In this document: piece by piece, positions 53,218 through 62,774 of the stretch
Position numbering within the stretch: position 1 is the stretch's first letter
Layout of the letters: the number at the start of each line of letters is the position of its first letter
DNA from: Nosema muscidifuracis
Taxonomy: Eukaryota > Microsporidia > Nosematidae
Direction: 5' to 3'
DNA length: 64,000 bases
NCBI GenBank assembly: GCA_028335825.1
Contig: JAIOKI010000012.1
Coordinates: 310,001 to 374,000, forward strand
Position numbers and translations under genes: made by a program
The notes under the pieces: generated by a model
Database searches by the model: none
Seen by the model: the letters and a program-made list of their open reading frames with translations, nothing else
Told to the model about the DNA's origin: nothing

Positions 53218-53559
53218 TCATTTTCTTTCATACTTAGATAAAGTAATACTTTCCATAGTAAAAAATAAGCTTTCATAGAAATCTGCAATTCTAAATTCTG
53301 TACAATACAACATAATTTTATCTTCTTTTATAAATAAATTACAAAATATTAAAATTCTCTTCTTTGGAATTTTGAAATCTCTCTTCTTAAAAATTCCTAT
53401 TTCTCCAGTATAATCTAAAAATCTAAAATATTTAGAACTACTTTCTAAACATATTCCACACAATTCTATACTGAATATATATTTATTGAAGTATTTGATA
53501 TTTTTATTACATATTTTAAGATCTTTTATATTTTGTACAAGTAACTTCTTTCTTATCAT
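53218..53559 (-). CDS. putative small OB-fold protein
   Basis: 113 residues from the first ATG of the frame (MIRKKLLVQNIKDLKI); the frame stays open upstream and overlaps the end of the RAD51-like gene by 17 bases, but has only a TTG there. The pattern FSIELCGICLESSSKYFRFLDYTGEIGIF suggests an OB-fold strand order (compare RPA2, Rmi2 or Ten1 types). No catalytic residues expected. No CCC tract near the ATG, so an alternative is that this is a downstream part of the RAD51-like gene. Assignment is tentative. Confidence 0.45.
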   Translation of the reverse strand: MIRKKLLVQNIKDLKICNKNIKYFNKYIFSIELCGICLESSSKYFRFLDYTGEIGIFKKRDFKIPKKRILIFCNLFIKEDKIMLYCTEFRIADFYESLFFTMESITLSKYERK

Positions 53560-53599
53560 TAGATAATATCGGCAAATCTTAATGTTTTTTTTTATTAAA

Positions 53600-54172
53600 T
53601 CATCCTGTAAATACAATAAAATTTTTATAAATATTTACTTTATAGTAGAATTTTAAATCTATTGGACATTTTACTATCTCTATAATTTTATCCTTATTTT
53701 TCTTATATAAATGATATCTAGTATTCACATGATATTCATAATTTAAACCAAATTTGTAATTAAAAAACATCTTGCTATTTAGAAATTGAGGTGTAGTATT
53801 ATTTACTAAAAGAACTTTCATATTATATTTAAAAATCATATTTTTGAGAAAATATATCATCTTTGTTATTTTATGATGACTATTATTATCTAGAAAAATT
53901 ATACTACTTAAATTATCAATAATAAGTAATTCAATAAAAAAATATTTACAATTTCTTATCGATATTAATAAATCATCTAATGATTGAACAAGTTTGATAT
54001 AAACATCTGTTGTTGGATTTTCATATCTTTTAATACAAAAATTTGTTGATGTTATGTACATAGTTACGTATTTTTTACTTTCTTCTATACAAATAGCTGT
54101 TTTTCCTGTATTAGAATCCCCAATAATTTCTGTAATCCCAAAATATTTTAACATGGGAACAAAATCTAACAT
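53600..54172 (-). CDS. RAD51-paralogue-like RecA-family ATPase, reduced
   Basis: 190 residues. Walker A GDSNTGKT (18-25) directly follows GITEIIG, the standard RAD51-family lead-in, and Walker B is LLIIDNLSS at about 83-91. A helix with KMIYFLKNMI and the strand KVLLVNNTTP (normally VVVTNQ) follow. The N-terminal helix-hairpin-helix domain is absent. Closest in style to the small RAD51 paralogues (RAD55/57, XRCC2, RAD51D). CCC directly precedes the second ATG (54154), which is the alternative start; the first includes the LD that matches the family. A role in recombination is inferred. Confidence 0.68.
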   Translation of the reverse strand: MLDFVPMLKYFGITEIIGDSNTGKTAICIEESKKYVTMYITSTNFCIKRYENPTTDVYIKLVQSLDDLLISIRNCKYFFIELLIIDNLSSIIFLDNNSHHKITKMIYFLKNMIFKYNMKVLLVNNTTPQFLNSKMFFNYKFGLNYEYHVNTRYHLYKKNKDKIIEIVKCPIDLKFYYKVNIYKNFIVFTG

Positions 54173-54269
54173 TTTTTATATTCAATATTAAATCATATTG
54201 AATATCCCTTTTGATTTTTTCTTTTTTCACTATAGTATCTTTTTTAAAACCCTCTTTATAAACAAATAG

Positions 54270-54734
54270 ATGGAAACATTTCAAGAAAGTATTCCTTATT
54301 TAGCTATTATAATAGGAATGATACTACTAGTAAGTTGTACAGCATATGGTTCATGCTATGGTATGGCACTCACAGCTACATCTTCATCCCTTTACACAGA
54401 AAAAAAACAGATCATAACTTTTACATATATAGCTACTATAATGTCATCTACAATATTTTTCCAAGGATTTATCCTTGTAATGATAATATCAAGAAGAATT
54501 GATCTCAAATACAGTATTTTATCTTCTATTTGTGATACATGTTCTTGTTTAATTCTTGCTGGTGTAGGATATACTGTGGGTATACTTATGGGAAGTATAA
54601 GTAAGAAAGGATTTAAAGTTTTGTATAATGATTCATCCTTTTCAATATCATTTATACTTTTATATGCTACTGCTGAAGTTATACTCTTATTTGCATTTAT
54701 GGCTTCCTTGATTATTAGAAATATGAGTTCTTAA
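54270..54734 (+). CDS. V-type ATPase proteolipid subunit (c-ring)
   Basis: 154 residues with four membrane helices (about 8-30, 45-72, 84-108, 124-150). The proton-carrying glutamate lies in helix 4 (ATAEVILLFAFMASLI), as in subunits c and c''. The first helix carries the AYGSCYGMALTA small-residue face. Helix 2 lacks an acidic residue, so it is more like c/c' than c''. The ring translocates protons for vacuolar or spore-vacuole acidification. CCC lies 16 bases before the ATG. It is divergent from the RAD51-like gene with about 97 bases between starts. Confidence 0.88.
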   Translation: METFQESIPYLAIIIGMILLVSCTAYGSCYGMALTATSSSLYTEKKQIITFTYIATIMSSTIFFQGFILVMIISRRIDLKYSILSSICDTCSCLILAGVGYTVGILMGSISKKGFKVLYNDSSFSISFILLYATAEVILLFAFMASLIIRNMSS

Positions 54735-54914
54735 TAAAATTATGCAAATATTTTTTTTTAAATACTTTTTTGCATAAACATTTTATAAACAAAGTTCCTA
54801 ATAAAAATATTCAAATAATTATTTCTATAAACTGAAAATATTTATTTAAAGCTATCTAACCATTTATGGATATTTTTTTTGTACTAACAAAATAAACATT
54901 TTATAATATTTGAT

Positions 54915-55271
54915 TTAATATATTGTGTTGTAAAAATCATTCCCTCTTTCATCTTCATTATTATATGATCGATACGTATCTTCATTTCCTATTTTTTTGT
55001 TAATAAATTTTGCTAGTAAAATTGACTCCTTAAGAAAAATAGGCTTTCCAGCTACTTTACTCAATCTCATGAATGTTTTTCTTACTTTTGGATCTTTTGT
55101 CAAGTTAAGCTCTTCACATAGATTATAATACAACTTAAGGATATCTAAATCCGAGTCGATGCGTTCTTGGGTAAAGAAATCTGCAGGAATAAGCATAAAT
55201 GTTTGTTTATGTATTATGTTTTTTATAAATCTTTTGATCAATAAAAAAATAATAAAAAAAATACCACCCAT
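54915..55271 (-). CDS. small membrane-anchored protein, unknown
   Basis: 118 residues with an N-terminal hydrophobic segment (MGGIFFIIFLLIKRF, about 1-15) followed by a basic stretch and a soluble helical domain (DFFTQERIDSDLDILKLYYNLCEELN, about 30-55). No CCC tract of its own; its ATG overlaps the CCC that serves the divergent TFIIA gene, six bases from that gene's ATG. An internal ATG at codon 26 (55196) is an alternative that would drop the anchor. Not recognised. Confidence 0.5.
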   Translation of the reverse strand: MGGIFFIIFLLIKRFIKNIIHKQTFMLIPADFFTQERIDSDLDILKLYYNLCEELNLTKDPKVRKTFMRLSKVAGKPIFLKESILLAKFINKKIGNEDTYRSYNNEDERGNDFYNTIY

Positions 55272-55277
55272 AAAATC

Positions 55278-55673
55278 ATGAATCTAGAAATGTCGAGAAT
55301 TTATACAGATTTAATTGAAGAAGTTTTAACCAAATTGGAAATAGAAGGAGAACCAGAAGGTATTGGTCGAAATATAATTTTTGATATACAAAATGGATGG
55401 AGACAGAATATACGTGATTGGTATGAAAAAAGTAGTGAAGAAGATCCAAGACTTGTTATTCATGCTCAACCAGAAGAGAGTAGCAATGATGTTTATCAAT
55501 CTTCTGATGAAGAGTATGAAAGCATGGAAGATACGTCTAATTTTTTAATGTGTATGTATGTTAAAGTTACAAGAACTAAATGTAAATATAAATGTAATTT
55601 CAAACAAGGATTCGTTAATTTGGGTAATGTTGATTTTGCTTTTTCTAATGCTCAGGGCGAACTTGAATGGTAA
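55278..55673 (+). CDS. TOA1: TFIIA large subunit, minimal form
   Basis: 131 residues versus 286 in yeast TOA1. Residues 1-55 form the N-terminal four-helix-bundle half (YTDLIEEVLTKLEIEGE). A short acidic linker (about 70-90) replaces the long non-conserved spacer. Residues 88-131 are the C-terminal beta-barrel half ending GNVDFAFSNAQGELEW, a close match to the universal NKATGEFEW ending. It stabilises TBP on promoter DNA with the small subunit. CCC lies eight bases before the ATG. Confidence 0.93.
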   Translation: MNLEMSRIYTDLIEEVLTKLEIEGEPEGIGRNIIFDIQNGWRQNIRDWYEKSSEEDPRLVIHAQPEESSNDVYQSSDEEYESMEDTSNFLMCMYVKVTRTKCKYKCNFKQGFVNLGNVDFAFSNAQGELEW

Positions 55674-55842
55674 ATAAATTATTTAAATATCATTTGTTAA
55701 TATATAAAACAAGCTTTAGTACATTAAATATTCAATCAATTTTTTTTAAATAATAATACGTTAGAAAATAGTTTTAATATCATTCGATTGAAAAATTAGC
55801 TTTTGTTAACAGAGTTTCTAAATTTAATATTATTTGCCCTTA

Positions 55843-56886
55843 ATGGGTATAAAACAGCTATCCCAATTATTAAAAGAGAACTGTAAAAAAGGAATCAAAG
55901 AAAAACCAATCCAATTTTATTCATATAAAAAGATAGGCATTGATACTTCAATGTTTATATACCAATTTCTTATAGCAGTCCGAGCAGATGGAAATACATT
56001 AGGTGTAGGAGATAATACTACCTCACACTTAGTAGGAATGTTTTACAGAACTATACGATTAGTTGAATCAGGTATAATTCCAGTATTCATTTTTGATGGT
56101 AAACCACCTGAAATGAAAATACATGAATTAAAAAAGAGAACTGAACGAAGAGAAAAAGCTGAGGAAGATTTAAAAAAGGCCGAAGAATTAGAAGATAAAA
56201 ATCTTATAGAAAAACATGAGAAAAGGAAAGTAAAAGTTAATGAAGAACATGTAAATGATTGTAAAAAATTATTGTCACTTTTAGGTATTCCTTATTTTAC
56301 AGCTCCAAGCGAAGCTGAAGCATTTTGTGCATACCTATGTAAAAAGAAATTTATACATGGTGTAGCTACTGAAGATATGGATGCTTTAACATTTGGAAGT
56401 CCTATTTTGTTAAGAAATTTTACTGCCTCTGCTACTAAAAAATTACCAATTATAGAGTACAATCTCGAAGCATGTCTTAAAGATCTTGAGCTTGATATGC
56501 CTAGCTTTGTTGATCTATGTATTCTTTTAGGATGTGATTATACAGAATCTTTAAAGGGTATAGGAATGAAAAGAGGACTAAGTTTAATAAAAAAACATGG
56601 CAATATTGAAAATATATTAAAAAATGAGAAAATAGAGGTTAGTGAAACATTTGAATATATAAAGGCTCGTGAAATGTTTTCTTTATTATCAAATATTGAT
56701 GTAGAAATTAATCAAAATGAATTCGTTATTAAATGGGACAAAGTTAATTTAGAAGAGATCAAAAATTTTTTAGTTAAAGAAAAGAATTTTGATGAAGTAC
56801 GAGTAATTAGAGGTGTCGAGAAGTATTTAAGTTTCAGAAAAAAATCTAAACAATCAAATCTTGATGCATTTTTTACAAAAAAATAA
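55843..56886 (+). CDS. FEN1: flap endonuclease 1
   Basis: 347 residues from the ATG at 55843; MGIKQLSQLL equals the universal FEN1 start, and CCC lies three bases before it. Catalytic acids are visible in IGIDTSM, FIFDGKPP, APSEAEAF, ATEDMDALTFG and GCDYTESLKGIG. A helix-hairpin-helix DNA-binding motif follows (LKGIGMKRGLSLIKKHG). The C-terminus ends with a PCNA-binding PIP box QSNLDAFF. It removes Okazaki 5' flaps. Full length and apparently intact. Confidence 0.97.
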   Translation: MGIKQLSQLLKENCKKGIKEKPIQFYSYKKIGIDTSMFIYQFLIAVRADGNTLGVGDNTTSHLVGMFYRTIRLVESGIIPVFIFDGKPPEMKIHELKKRTERREKAEEDLKKAEELEDKNLIEKHEKRKVKVNEEHVNDCKKLLSLLGIPYFTAPSEAEAFCAYLCKKKFIHGVATEDMDALTFGSPILLRNFTASATKKLPIIEYNLEACLKDLELDMPSFVDLCILLGCDYTESLKGIGMKRGLSLIKKHGNIENILKNEKIEVSETFEYIKAREMFSLLSNIDVEINQNEFVIKWDKVNLEEIKNFLVKEKNFDEVRVIRGVEKYLSFRKKSKQSNLDAFFTKK

Positions 56887-57169
56887 TTTAAGTACTAAAA
56901 TTAATTTTTAATATTAAATGTTTTTGTTAAAATAGTGAAAAGCTGTATTTTTAAAATTATTTTATGAGTATTTTGTGGAATATAAAAAGGAAAAAAATTA
57001 CAGTACAAGTGACTCTAACTAGCAGCTATGAGATGCGAAATATAGAGAATGTTTATAAGCTTACTTTCATTTAAAAGGATTCTGTAAAAGACAAAAGAAA
57101 TTCAAAATAGATTAATTTATTAAAATAGTGGAAAATTCTATTCTCATATTTTCAATTAAGGTACTAAAA
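56887..57169. other. intergenic, converging genes
   Basis: Under 300 bases. The segment 57000-57055 (GTACAAGTGACTCTAACTAG onward) is slightly GC-richer than its surroundings, but I find no fold or gene that I can support. Confidence 0.5.
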
Positions 57170-58069
57170 TTATTTATCAATATAATTTCTTAAATTTTTT
57201 AAATATTGAGGAGAATTCAAAGATATATATTCTTTTAAATCACTACTATCAAACAACAAAGATCCTCTATTATTGATAAATCCAAAATCTAAAAGATCAC
57301 AATATGCTATAAAAATATCTTTGTGAGTAGATTTTTTTAATTCTTTACATCTCAAAATAAACTTCTTAAATTCTGTAACTACAGTGTTGCTCGATAAATT
57401 TTTATGAGATGATAAAATCAGAATAGCTAGATGAATATTATTTAACAATGAAAATGCAGTATTCAAAGTATATTGTTCAAATTTGTACTTCCACATATTC
57501 AAAAGCTTTACTAAAATAAGAACAGAAGGATCAACATCATATTGATGATTAACTTTATCTAATTTAGTTTTAGCAGTCAAACTATTTATATATTTTTGTT
57601 TCTTAGCTTTTGTTAGACTATTTACAGTTATTTTCTTATTAATTAAATAATTAAAAAGATCAATGTATTCAGATCTCTTAATAGATCTAAGAACACAAAT
57701 TTGATTAGAAAACCTAGACCTGACTCTTTTTTCCATATTGTCTATAACAAGACAATTTGTTGAATAAAAAATTATTTTACATATTTTTTTTTCACATAGC
57801 TCTAGATAATAATATAAAAAAGTATTATTTTCCATTGATTGATTTCCTTCAGTTTTTATAATTACGAGGGTGTTTTTTTTTATATCTTGCTTTTTATCTA
57901 CATATTCAACATCCCAATCTTCTTTTTTAAAAAAATTTGATACTTCTGAAATAACTACATCAGTGATATATTCATCAACAAAACTTATCAAAATATTTGT
58001 ATTATCCAATAAATATTCTTTTATGAAGTTAATTTCGTTTTTATAAATCTTTTTTAAAAATACCTTCAT
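57170..58069 (-). CDS. ORC4: origin recognition complex subunit 4
   Basis: 299 residues, shorter than the usual 430-530. The sensor/lid region EKRVRSRFSNQICVL matches the ORC4-specific KRVKSRF motif. ATPase Walker A is not recognisable, so this copy probably does not bind ATP itself. The C-terminal half contains a winged-helix-like domain (DIFIAYCDLLDFGFI, about 245-260). CCC lies four bases before the ATG. An ORC1-like gene lies 5 kb further on, so two ORC subunits are close but unlinked transcriptionally. Confidence 0.82.
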   Translation of the reverse strand: MKVFLKKIYKNEINFIKEYLLDNTNILISFVDEYITDVVISEVSNFFKKEDWDVEYVDKKQDIKKNTLVIIKTEGNQSMENNTFLYYYLELCEKKICKIIFYSTNCLVIDNMEKRVRSRFSNQICVLRSIKRSEYIDLFNYLINKKITVNSLTKAKKQKYINSLTAKTKLDKVNHQYDVDPSVLILVKLLNMWKYKFEQYTLNTAFSLLNNIHLAILILSSHKNLSSNTVVTEFKKFILRCKELKKSTHKDIFIAYCDLLDFGFINNRGSLLFDSSDLKEYISLNSPQYLKNLRNYIDK

Positions 58070-58368
58070 TTAAGGGAATAAATTTTATTAAAATAAATCA
58101 TAATTCTTTAATTAGTAAAAATACAGTTAAATTTGACAAAACTTTTAGTTAGAAAGTATTTCTTGTAAGATTTAAACACTTTTTTATAAATAACATATTT
58201 TTACTTATTTTCAATAATTTGAATATTAATCAATCATTTGTATATAAATAAAGTTATTTGATGAATTTTAGTCCTTTATAAGATTTTAACGTCTGAAACT
58301 TTTATTTGTTTCATAAATTTATTGTATTTGTTAATCAATAATAGAAAATAAAAAAATAAACCCTAAGC

Positions 58369-60639
58369 ATGAAAAATGAAGAATCAAATCTTTGGCTTAA
58401 AAAGCTAATCAATACGGAAAAGCTTGATGCTTGGCTTGCTGTATCATTTCTTTATAGATATCCTACCATTGGTATACATGAATACATTTGTAAAAAGTTG
58501 AAATATGCTGATAATACTTTAATAGTAATTCCACAACTAGTACACATCTTTTTATATCATTCTGATAGTGATGTAAGTAAACCAATCTACAATTTGTTAA
58601 AATATTGGTCAATCAAATCTCGTAAATTTTTCTTATCTTTATATTTTTATTTAAAATCTAGCATAGACAATGTAGAAAACGAAAAATCAATTCAATGCTT
58701 TTTTTTAATATGTGATATGATAAAAAATGAAAGTAGGATTAGAAGTAAAAATACTAAAATGTTACAAGTACAACTTAAATATGGCAGAAAAATTCATAGA
58801 ACTATTGGATTGGGCAAAGAAAAAAAAAGTTTTCCTGATTTTGATGGAATATTTTTATTTTTGTTAAGATCTGTTAGTTGGGTAGCTGATTTAAAAATGT
58901 TTAAAAAAATACGAGATTATGAAAAAGTATTTCAACAGACAAAAAATGTATCTAATATCAATTTTATAGCTGATCTAAGTTCAGGAAATGCATTTAAATC
59001 TGATTCTATAAAGAGTAGTATAATATTTATTGAATCTTTGATTGAAATTTCTAATAGGTTAAAGAAGTTACCAAAAAATCTTAGACAAAAAGGATTGGAA
59101 ATGGAGCTAAAACTTTTAAATTGTAATTTACCAGGAAAATTAACATTACCATTTTTTAATTCAAAATATATTTTATCAGTACGTACAGAATATTCAAATA
59201 TGTTGAGTTCTGCTGAGAATACACCTTATTTAGTAGCATTTGAAATAGCAGATGAAACAAAACCTAAGAAAACATTTGTCAACGAAGAATTAAAAAATGC
59301 AGCTTTTTTAATGCAACAAATAAATGCAGTATCAGGATTAGCATACATCAGTGATATTAATAATATTAAAGAAAATATTATAATTTCTCTTGAGAAGATT
59401 TTAGAAGCTGAAAGATTTAATTCTGATACAAATTCAATTAATTTAGAAAGATTGAGTATTAAACCTATAAATAAGAAAATTAATGAAAAGAAGAGACAGT
59501 TAATGCATTTAAAAAAGAAATCAGAAATAAATGTTAATGAATCATTTGAAGAATCAGCTTTAAAAATAATTACTGAATATAAAAATGATAATGAAGGAAC
59601 AGAAGATATTGAATTTGAAAATGAAGAGAATACTTCAGATGAAGATATGAAAAAAGTATTTTTTTCAGAAGAAGAAACTAGAGTATATGAGTCTACTACT
59701 GAAAATAATTCAGAATTAATTCCTTCTACTGAAATTGTTATAGCTGAAAGTTTAACAAAAAATGAAAATGTAGATGATTTAAATATTTACCAAAATGAAT
59801 GGGATATTCGAGAAAATAATTTACGTATAAATTCAGAATTTTCAGGATTAAAAAATTGGAGATTAGTTAGTTTAATTGTTAAAACTGGTTGTAGTTTAAA
59901 ACAAGAAATTATAGCATATCAAATATTATGTGAAATGAAGAAAATATGGGAAGAAGAAAAGAAGGATATTTGGATAAGAGTGTATCAAATATATTTTGTA
60001 AATAATAATGCTGGTCTTGTAGAAACAGTTCAAAATGCTTATTCTATACATAAAATTAAGGAGATAGGTAAACAAGTTAATAGAAATTATAGTTTAAAAA
60101 CTTATTTTATTGAGAAATTTGGAGCGGATACAGAAGAATATAAAAACGCTACACATAATTTTTTAATTTCTCTCGTTGGTTATTCACTTGCTAGTTATTT
60201 GTTACAAATTAAGGATAGACATAATGGGAATATTTTATTAGATACAGAAGGTCATATCATACACGTAGATTTTGGATTTATTTTAGGAGATCATCCAGGA
60301 TTTTATTGTGTAGAAATTGCACCTTTTAAATTTTCAAATGAATATGATGAATTACTAAAAGATTTTCTTGAAGATTTTAAGATACTTTTTTTAGAAGGAT
60401 TCTGTGCATTAAGAAAACATAGTGAAAGGTTATGTCGTATTATAGAAATGCTTTCTGAGAACAGTGATTTAAAATGTATTAACAAAAGAGTTCTGTTTAA
60501 TTTTAAAGATAGACTTAAATTAGAAATGAGTGATAAAGAAATTGAATCCTATGTATTATTTTTAATTAATAAGAGTTTTAATAGTATGGGAACAGGATTA
60601 TATGATTCTTTTCAATATTTTTCCAATGGATATCTTTAG
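58369..60639 (+). CDS. PIK1: phosphatidylinositol 4-kinase, PIK1/PI4KB type
   Basis: 756 residues. N-terminal helical LKU-type region (about 10-110), central acidic low-complexity stretch (about 400-460), then the lipid kinase domain. Visible motifs: catalytic loop IKDRHNGNILLD and metal-binding HVDFGFIL (about 610-640), with KNWRLVSLIVKTGCSLKQE as the ATP-lysine region. It makes PI4P at the Golgi for secretion. CCC lies five bases before the ATG. The fit to PIK1 rather than STT4 is from length and N-terminus. Confidence 0.9.
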   Translation: MKNEESNLWLKKLINTEKLDAWLAVSFLYRYPTIGIHEYICKKLKYADNTLIVIPQLVHIFLYHSDSDVSKPIYNLLKYWSIKSRKFFLSLYFYLKSSIDNVENEKSIQCFFLICDMIKNESRIRSKNTKMLQVQLKYGRKIHRTIGLGKEKKSFPDFDGIFLFLLRSVSWVADLKMFKKIRDYEKVFQQTKNVSNINFIADLSSGNAFKSDSIKSSIIFIESLIEISNRLKKLPKNLRQKGLEMELKLLNCNLPGKLTLPFFNSKYILSVRTEYSNMLSSAENTPYLVAFEIADETKPKKTFVNEELKNAAFLMQQINAVSGLAYISDINNIKENIIISLEKILEAERFNSDTNSINLERLSIKPINKKINEKKRQLMHLKKKSEINVNESFEESALKIITEYKNDNEGTEDIEFENEENTSDEDMKKVFFSEEETRVYESTTENNSELIPSTEIVIAESLTKNENVDDLNIYQNEWDIRENNLRINSEFSGLKNWRLVSLIVKTGCSLKQEIIAYQILCEMKKIWEEEKKDIWIRVYQIYFVNNNAGLVETVQNAYSIHKIKEIGKQVNRNYSLKTYFIEKFGADTEEYKNATHNFLISLVGYSLASYLLQIKDRHNGNILLDTEGHIIHVDFGFILGDHPGFYCVEIAPFKFSNEYDELLKDFLEDFKILFLEGFCALRKHSERLCRIIEMLSENSDLKCINKRVLFNFKDRLKLEMSDKEIESYVLFLINKSFNSMGTGLYDSFQYFSNGYL

Positions 60640-60944
60640 ATTAAATTTTTATAAATGGGTGTTTAGATAATTTTTACTTCTTAAAAATAAAAGTCATATT
60701 TGTAATTACATACTACATATATAATATTACATACTACATATTTAAAATCATACATATAATATTACATACTTCATATTTAAAATCATACATATAAGATAAT
60801 ATATACTTCATATTTAGGATCATACATATAATATTACATATTTATATATAAGATTATATTCTACATATGTAAGATTACATATATTTAAAATTACTTTTTA
60901 TATACTTAAAACCAAAGAGTTAATATTATATGCTTTAATTTATT
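60640..60944. repeat. ACATATATAATATTACATAC repeats
   Basis: Between about 60700 and 60880 a 25-40-bp unit containing ACATACTACATATTTAAAAT and CATACATATAATATTACATA recurs at least five times. No gene. Confidence 0.75.
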
Positions 60945-61853
60945 TTATATGTTTTCATCTACTTTTATTGCATTACACCAATCTGGAATATTTCCAAATT
61001 CAGTAGAAAAATATGTGCGCATAGCTGAATCATCTAATCCTAAAAAAATTACTCCTCCATCAGTTTCAAATGTATTTATAGGATATTCAGTTCTTATTCT
61101 ATCAAAAATTTTATCATCAGAAAAAACTACAAATTCATTTTTATCAGCACTAACTACAGATTTCCCTATCATTTTAACTTTTCTAATTTCAGATTCATGT
61201 TTGTAACTAAAAAAATCTTTTTTAGATCTCAAATCGTAAATTTTAACAATTCCTTGTTCTGATCCAGTACAAAAATTTATTCCGTTAGATGAAAAAGACA
61301 TTTGCATGAGATTTTCTTCAACATTTGTTGTTGAAATAACTTCACTATTTCTTTGATCAATAAATTCAATTTTATTATCACCACAATATCCAATAAGTCC
61401 ATGTACCAAATTTATATCTAAACTTTTTACACAATCAAGAGTTGTTAAATATGGATCACAAAACTTTCCTTCAATTAGATCGAATCTATAAAGTTCATTA
61501 GTTTTACCACATGCTAGTAACTGACAATTAAATTTATTATATTTCATATCGTAACATAATTTAGGCATTCTAATTCTTTCATGCATACCGTACTTAACAT
61601 GAAATTCTACATACCTGTCTACTCTTAGTAATGCAAGTTTTTCTATGTTTTTTGATAATGAAACAATTTTCATTGGTTCTGATTCAAGATGTCTGTTACT
61701 TTTTTGAGAAATATTCGATAAATCATGAATCTTTACTGAAGGTTTATATGTACCAATAGAACCCAAATAATTACCACTTTCTGATAAACACATATCTAAA
61801 CAAGCTACTGGATAGTCAAAATTCTTAAGTATCTTTGTTTCTTTAAAAGTCAT
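60945..61853 (-). CDS. ENP2: ENP2/NOL10-like nucleolar WD40 protein
   Basis: 302 residues against about 700 in yeast Enp2. The start (FDYPVACLDMCLSESGNYL, GTYKPSVKIHDL) matches the ENP2 entry FEFPTVS and GTYKPRVRCYD. Then DRYVEFHVKYG, LYRFDLIEGKF and HGLIGYCGDNKIEFIDQR match consecutive propeller blades. The ending DWCNAI resembles the conserved WCSFLD. The C-terminal coiled-coil extension of Enp2 is missing. It functions in 40S pre-rRNA processing. CCC lies six bases before the ATG. Confidence 0.88.
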   Translation of the reverse strand: MTFKETKILKNFDYPVACLDMCLSESGNYLGSIGTYKPSVKIHDLSNISQKSNRHLESEPMKIVSLSKNIEKLALLRVDRYVEFHVKYGMHERIRMPKLCYDMKYNKFNCQLLACGKTNELYRFDLIEGKFCDPYLTTLDCVKSLDINLVHGLIGYCGDNKIEFIDQRNSEVISTTNVEENLMQMSFSSNGINFCTGSEQGIVKIYDLRSKKDFFSYKHESEIRKVKMIGKSVVSADKNEFVVFSDDKIFDRIRTEYPINTFETDGGVIFLGLDDSAMRTYFSTEFGNIPDWCNAIKVDENI

Positions 61854-62270
61854 CGTTATGGGTAAATAAAAAAATGATTATAATTATTAATAACAGAATT
61901 ATAATTTTTTTACTCTTATCATATTAAAAAGTTACTAAGTTTTATTATAAATAGTAGGAAATATACTCAAATTATTTTTAATCTTAAGAAGTCACTAAGT
62001 TTCATTATAAATAGTGGGAAATGTACTTAACGACTTATTTTAAATACTTAGAAGCTACTAAGTTTTATATTAGATAGTATAAAATACATGTAACAAATTA
62101 TTTTTTCATTCAAAACAATAATAAAATTGTAACAAGAAAATTCGTATAAGATTTCTTAAAATTAAGTAAAGACACATTCAAAAAATATTTATTTAAACTA
62201 ATTTATTTGATAAAATTCAATATCAAAATTTCAAGGATTTCTAACGTCATAAATTTCTATCAAAGATATT
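61854..62270. repeat. three diverged copies of a 60-70-bp unit
   Basis: Unit with AGTCACTAAGTTTCATTATA followed by AATAGTGGGAAATGTACT at about 61930, 61988 and 62050. No gene otherwise. Confidence 0.75.
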
Positions 62271-62774
62271 TTATAAAAAATCTTTAGATTTGTTATTAGT
62301 TCTAATAATTTTCTCCTTTAAAGAAGCAAACTTTTCTGGTGAAAAAGAAATTTTATTTTTTACAGCTTTATTGACACGATTAGAATTTTTTCGTAACTCA
62401 TTTAAGTATTTTAATCTACATGACTTCCTATTTTTTTCTGGAAACAATTCAGAAATTAATGTAAACTCAAGTCCACATAAAGACAAAGCATCAAAAAAAT
62501 ATTCAGTCTCATTTTTTGTCCATCGTACATTATTTCTTTTTTTAGAGTATGTGTTTGAAGTTATCACACCAGTATCTTCAAAAACTTCCATATCCTCGTT
62601 TCTATTAAGATTAACATACATATCGTTATCATCAAGACAAATTTCTCCATTAATAATTTTCAATAGGTTGGTTTCTTTATTATTTGATTTACGTATTTCT
62701 GTTGGGTTCTTTTTTATCTTTGTTGTTTCTTTAAAATTTGAGTTGTCAAGATAAAACGATAATTTTTTATCCAT
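62271..62774 (-). CDS. BDP1: TFIIIB subunit B'' (BDP1), minimal form
   Basis: 167 residues from the ATG at 62774, which follows CCCC by three bases; the frame stays open further upstream but without an ATG. The SANT domain at about 82-135 (NVRWTKNETEYFFDALSLCG, LISELFPEKNRKSCRLKYLNE) is the specific BDP1 type: family pattern W..E.T..FY.AL..FG..F..I..LFP.RNR.Q...KF..E. BDP1 recruits RNA polymerase III with BRF1 and TBP. Yeast BDP1 has 594 residues, so this is a strongly reduced version. Confidence 0.88.
   Translation of the reverse strand: MDKKLSFYLDNSNFKETTKIKKNPTEIRKSNNKETNLLKIINGEICLDDNDMYVNLNRNEDMEVFEDTGVITSNTYSKKRNNVRWTKNETEYFFDALSLCGLEFTLISELFPEKNRKSCRLKYLNELRKNSNRVNKAVKNKISFSPEKFASLKEKIIRTNNKSKDFL

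Noticed and set aside
57000-57060. Small nuclear RNA candidate
   Set aside because: Only slightly GC-richer; no conserved snRNA motif, helix set or terminator arrangement.
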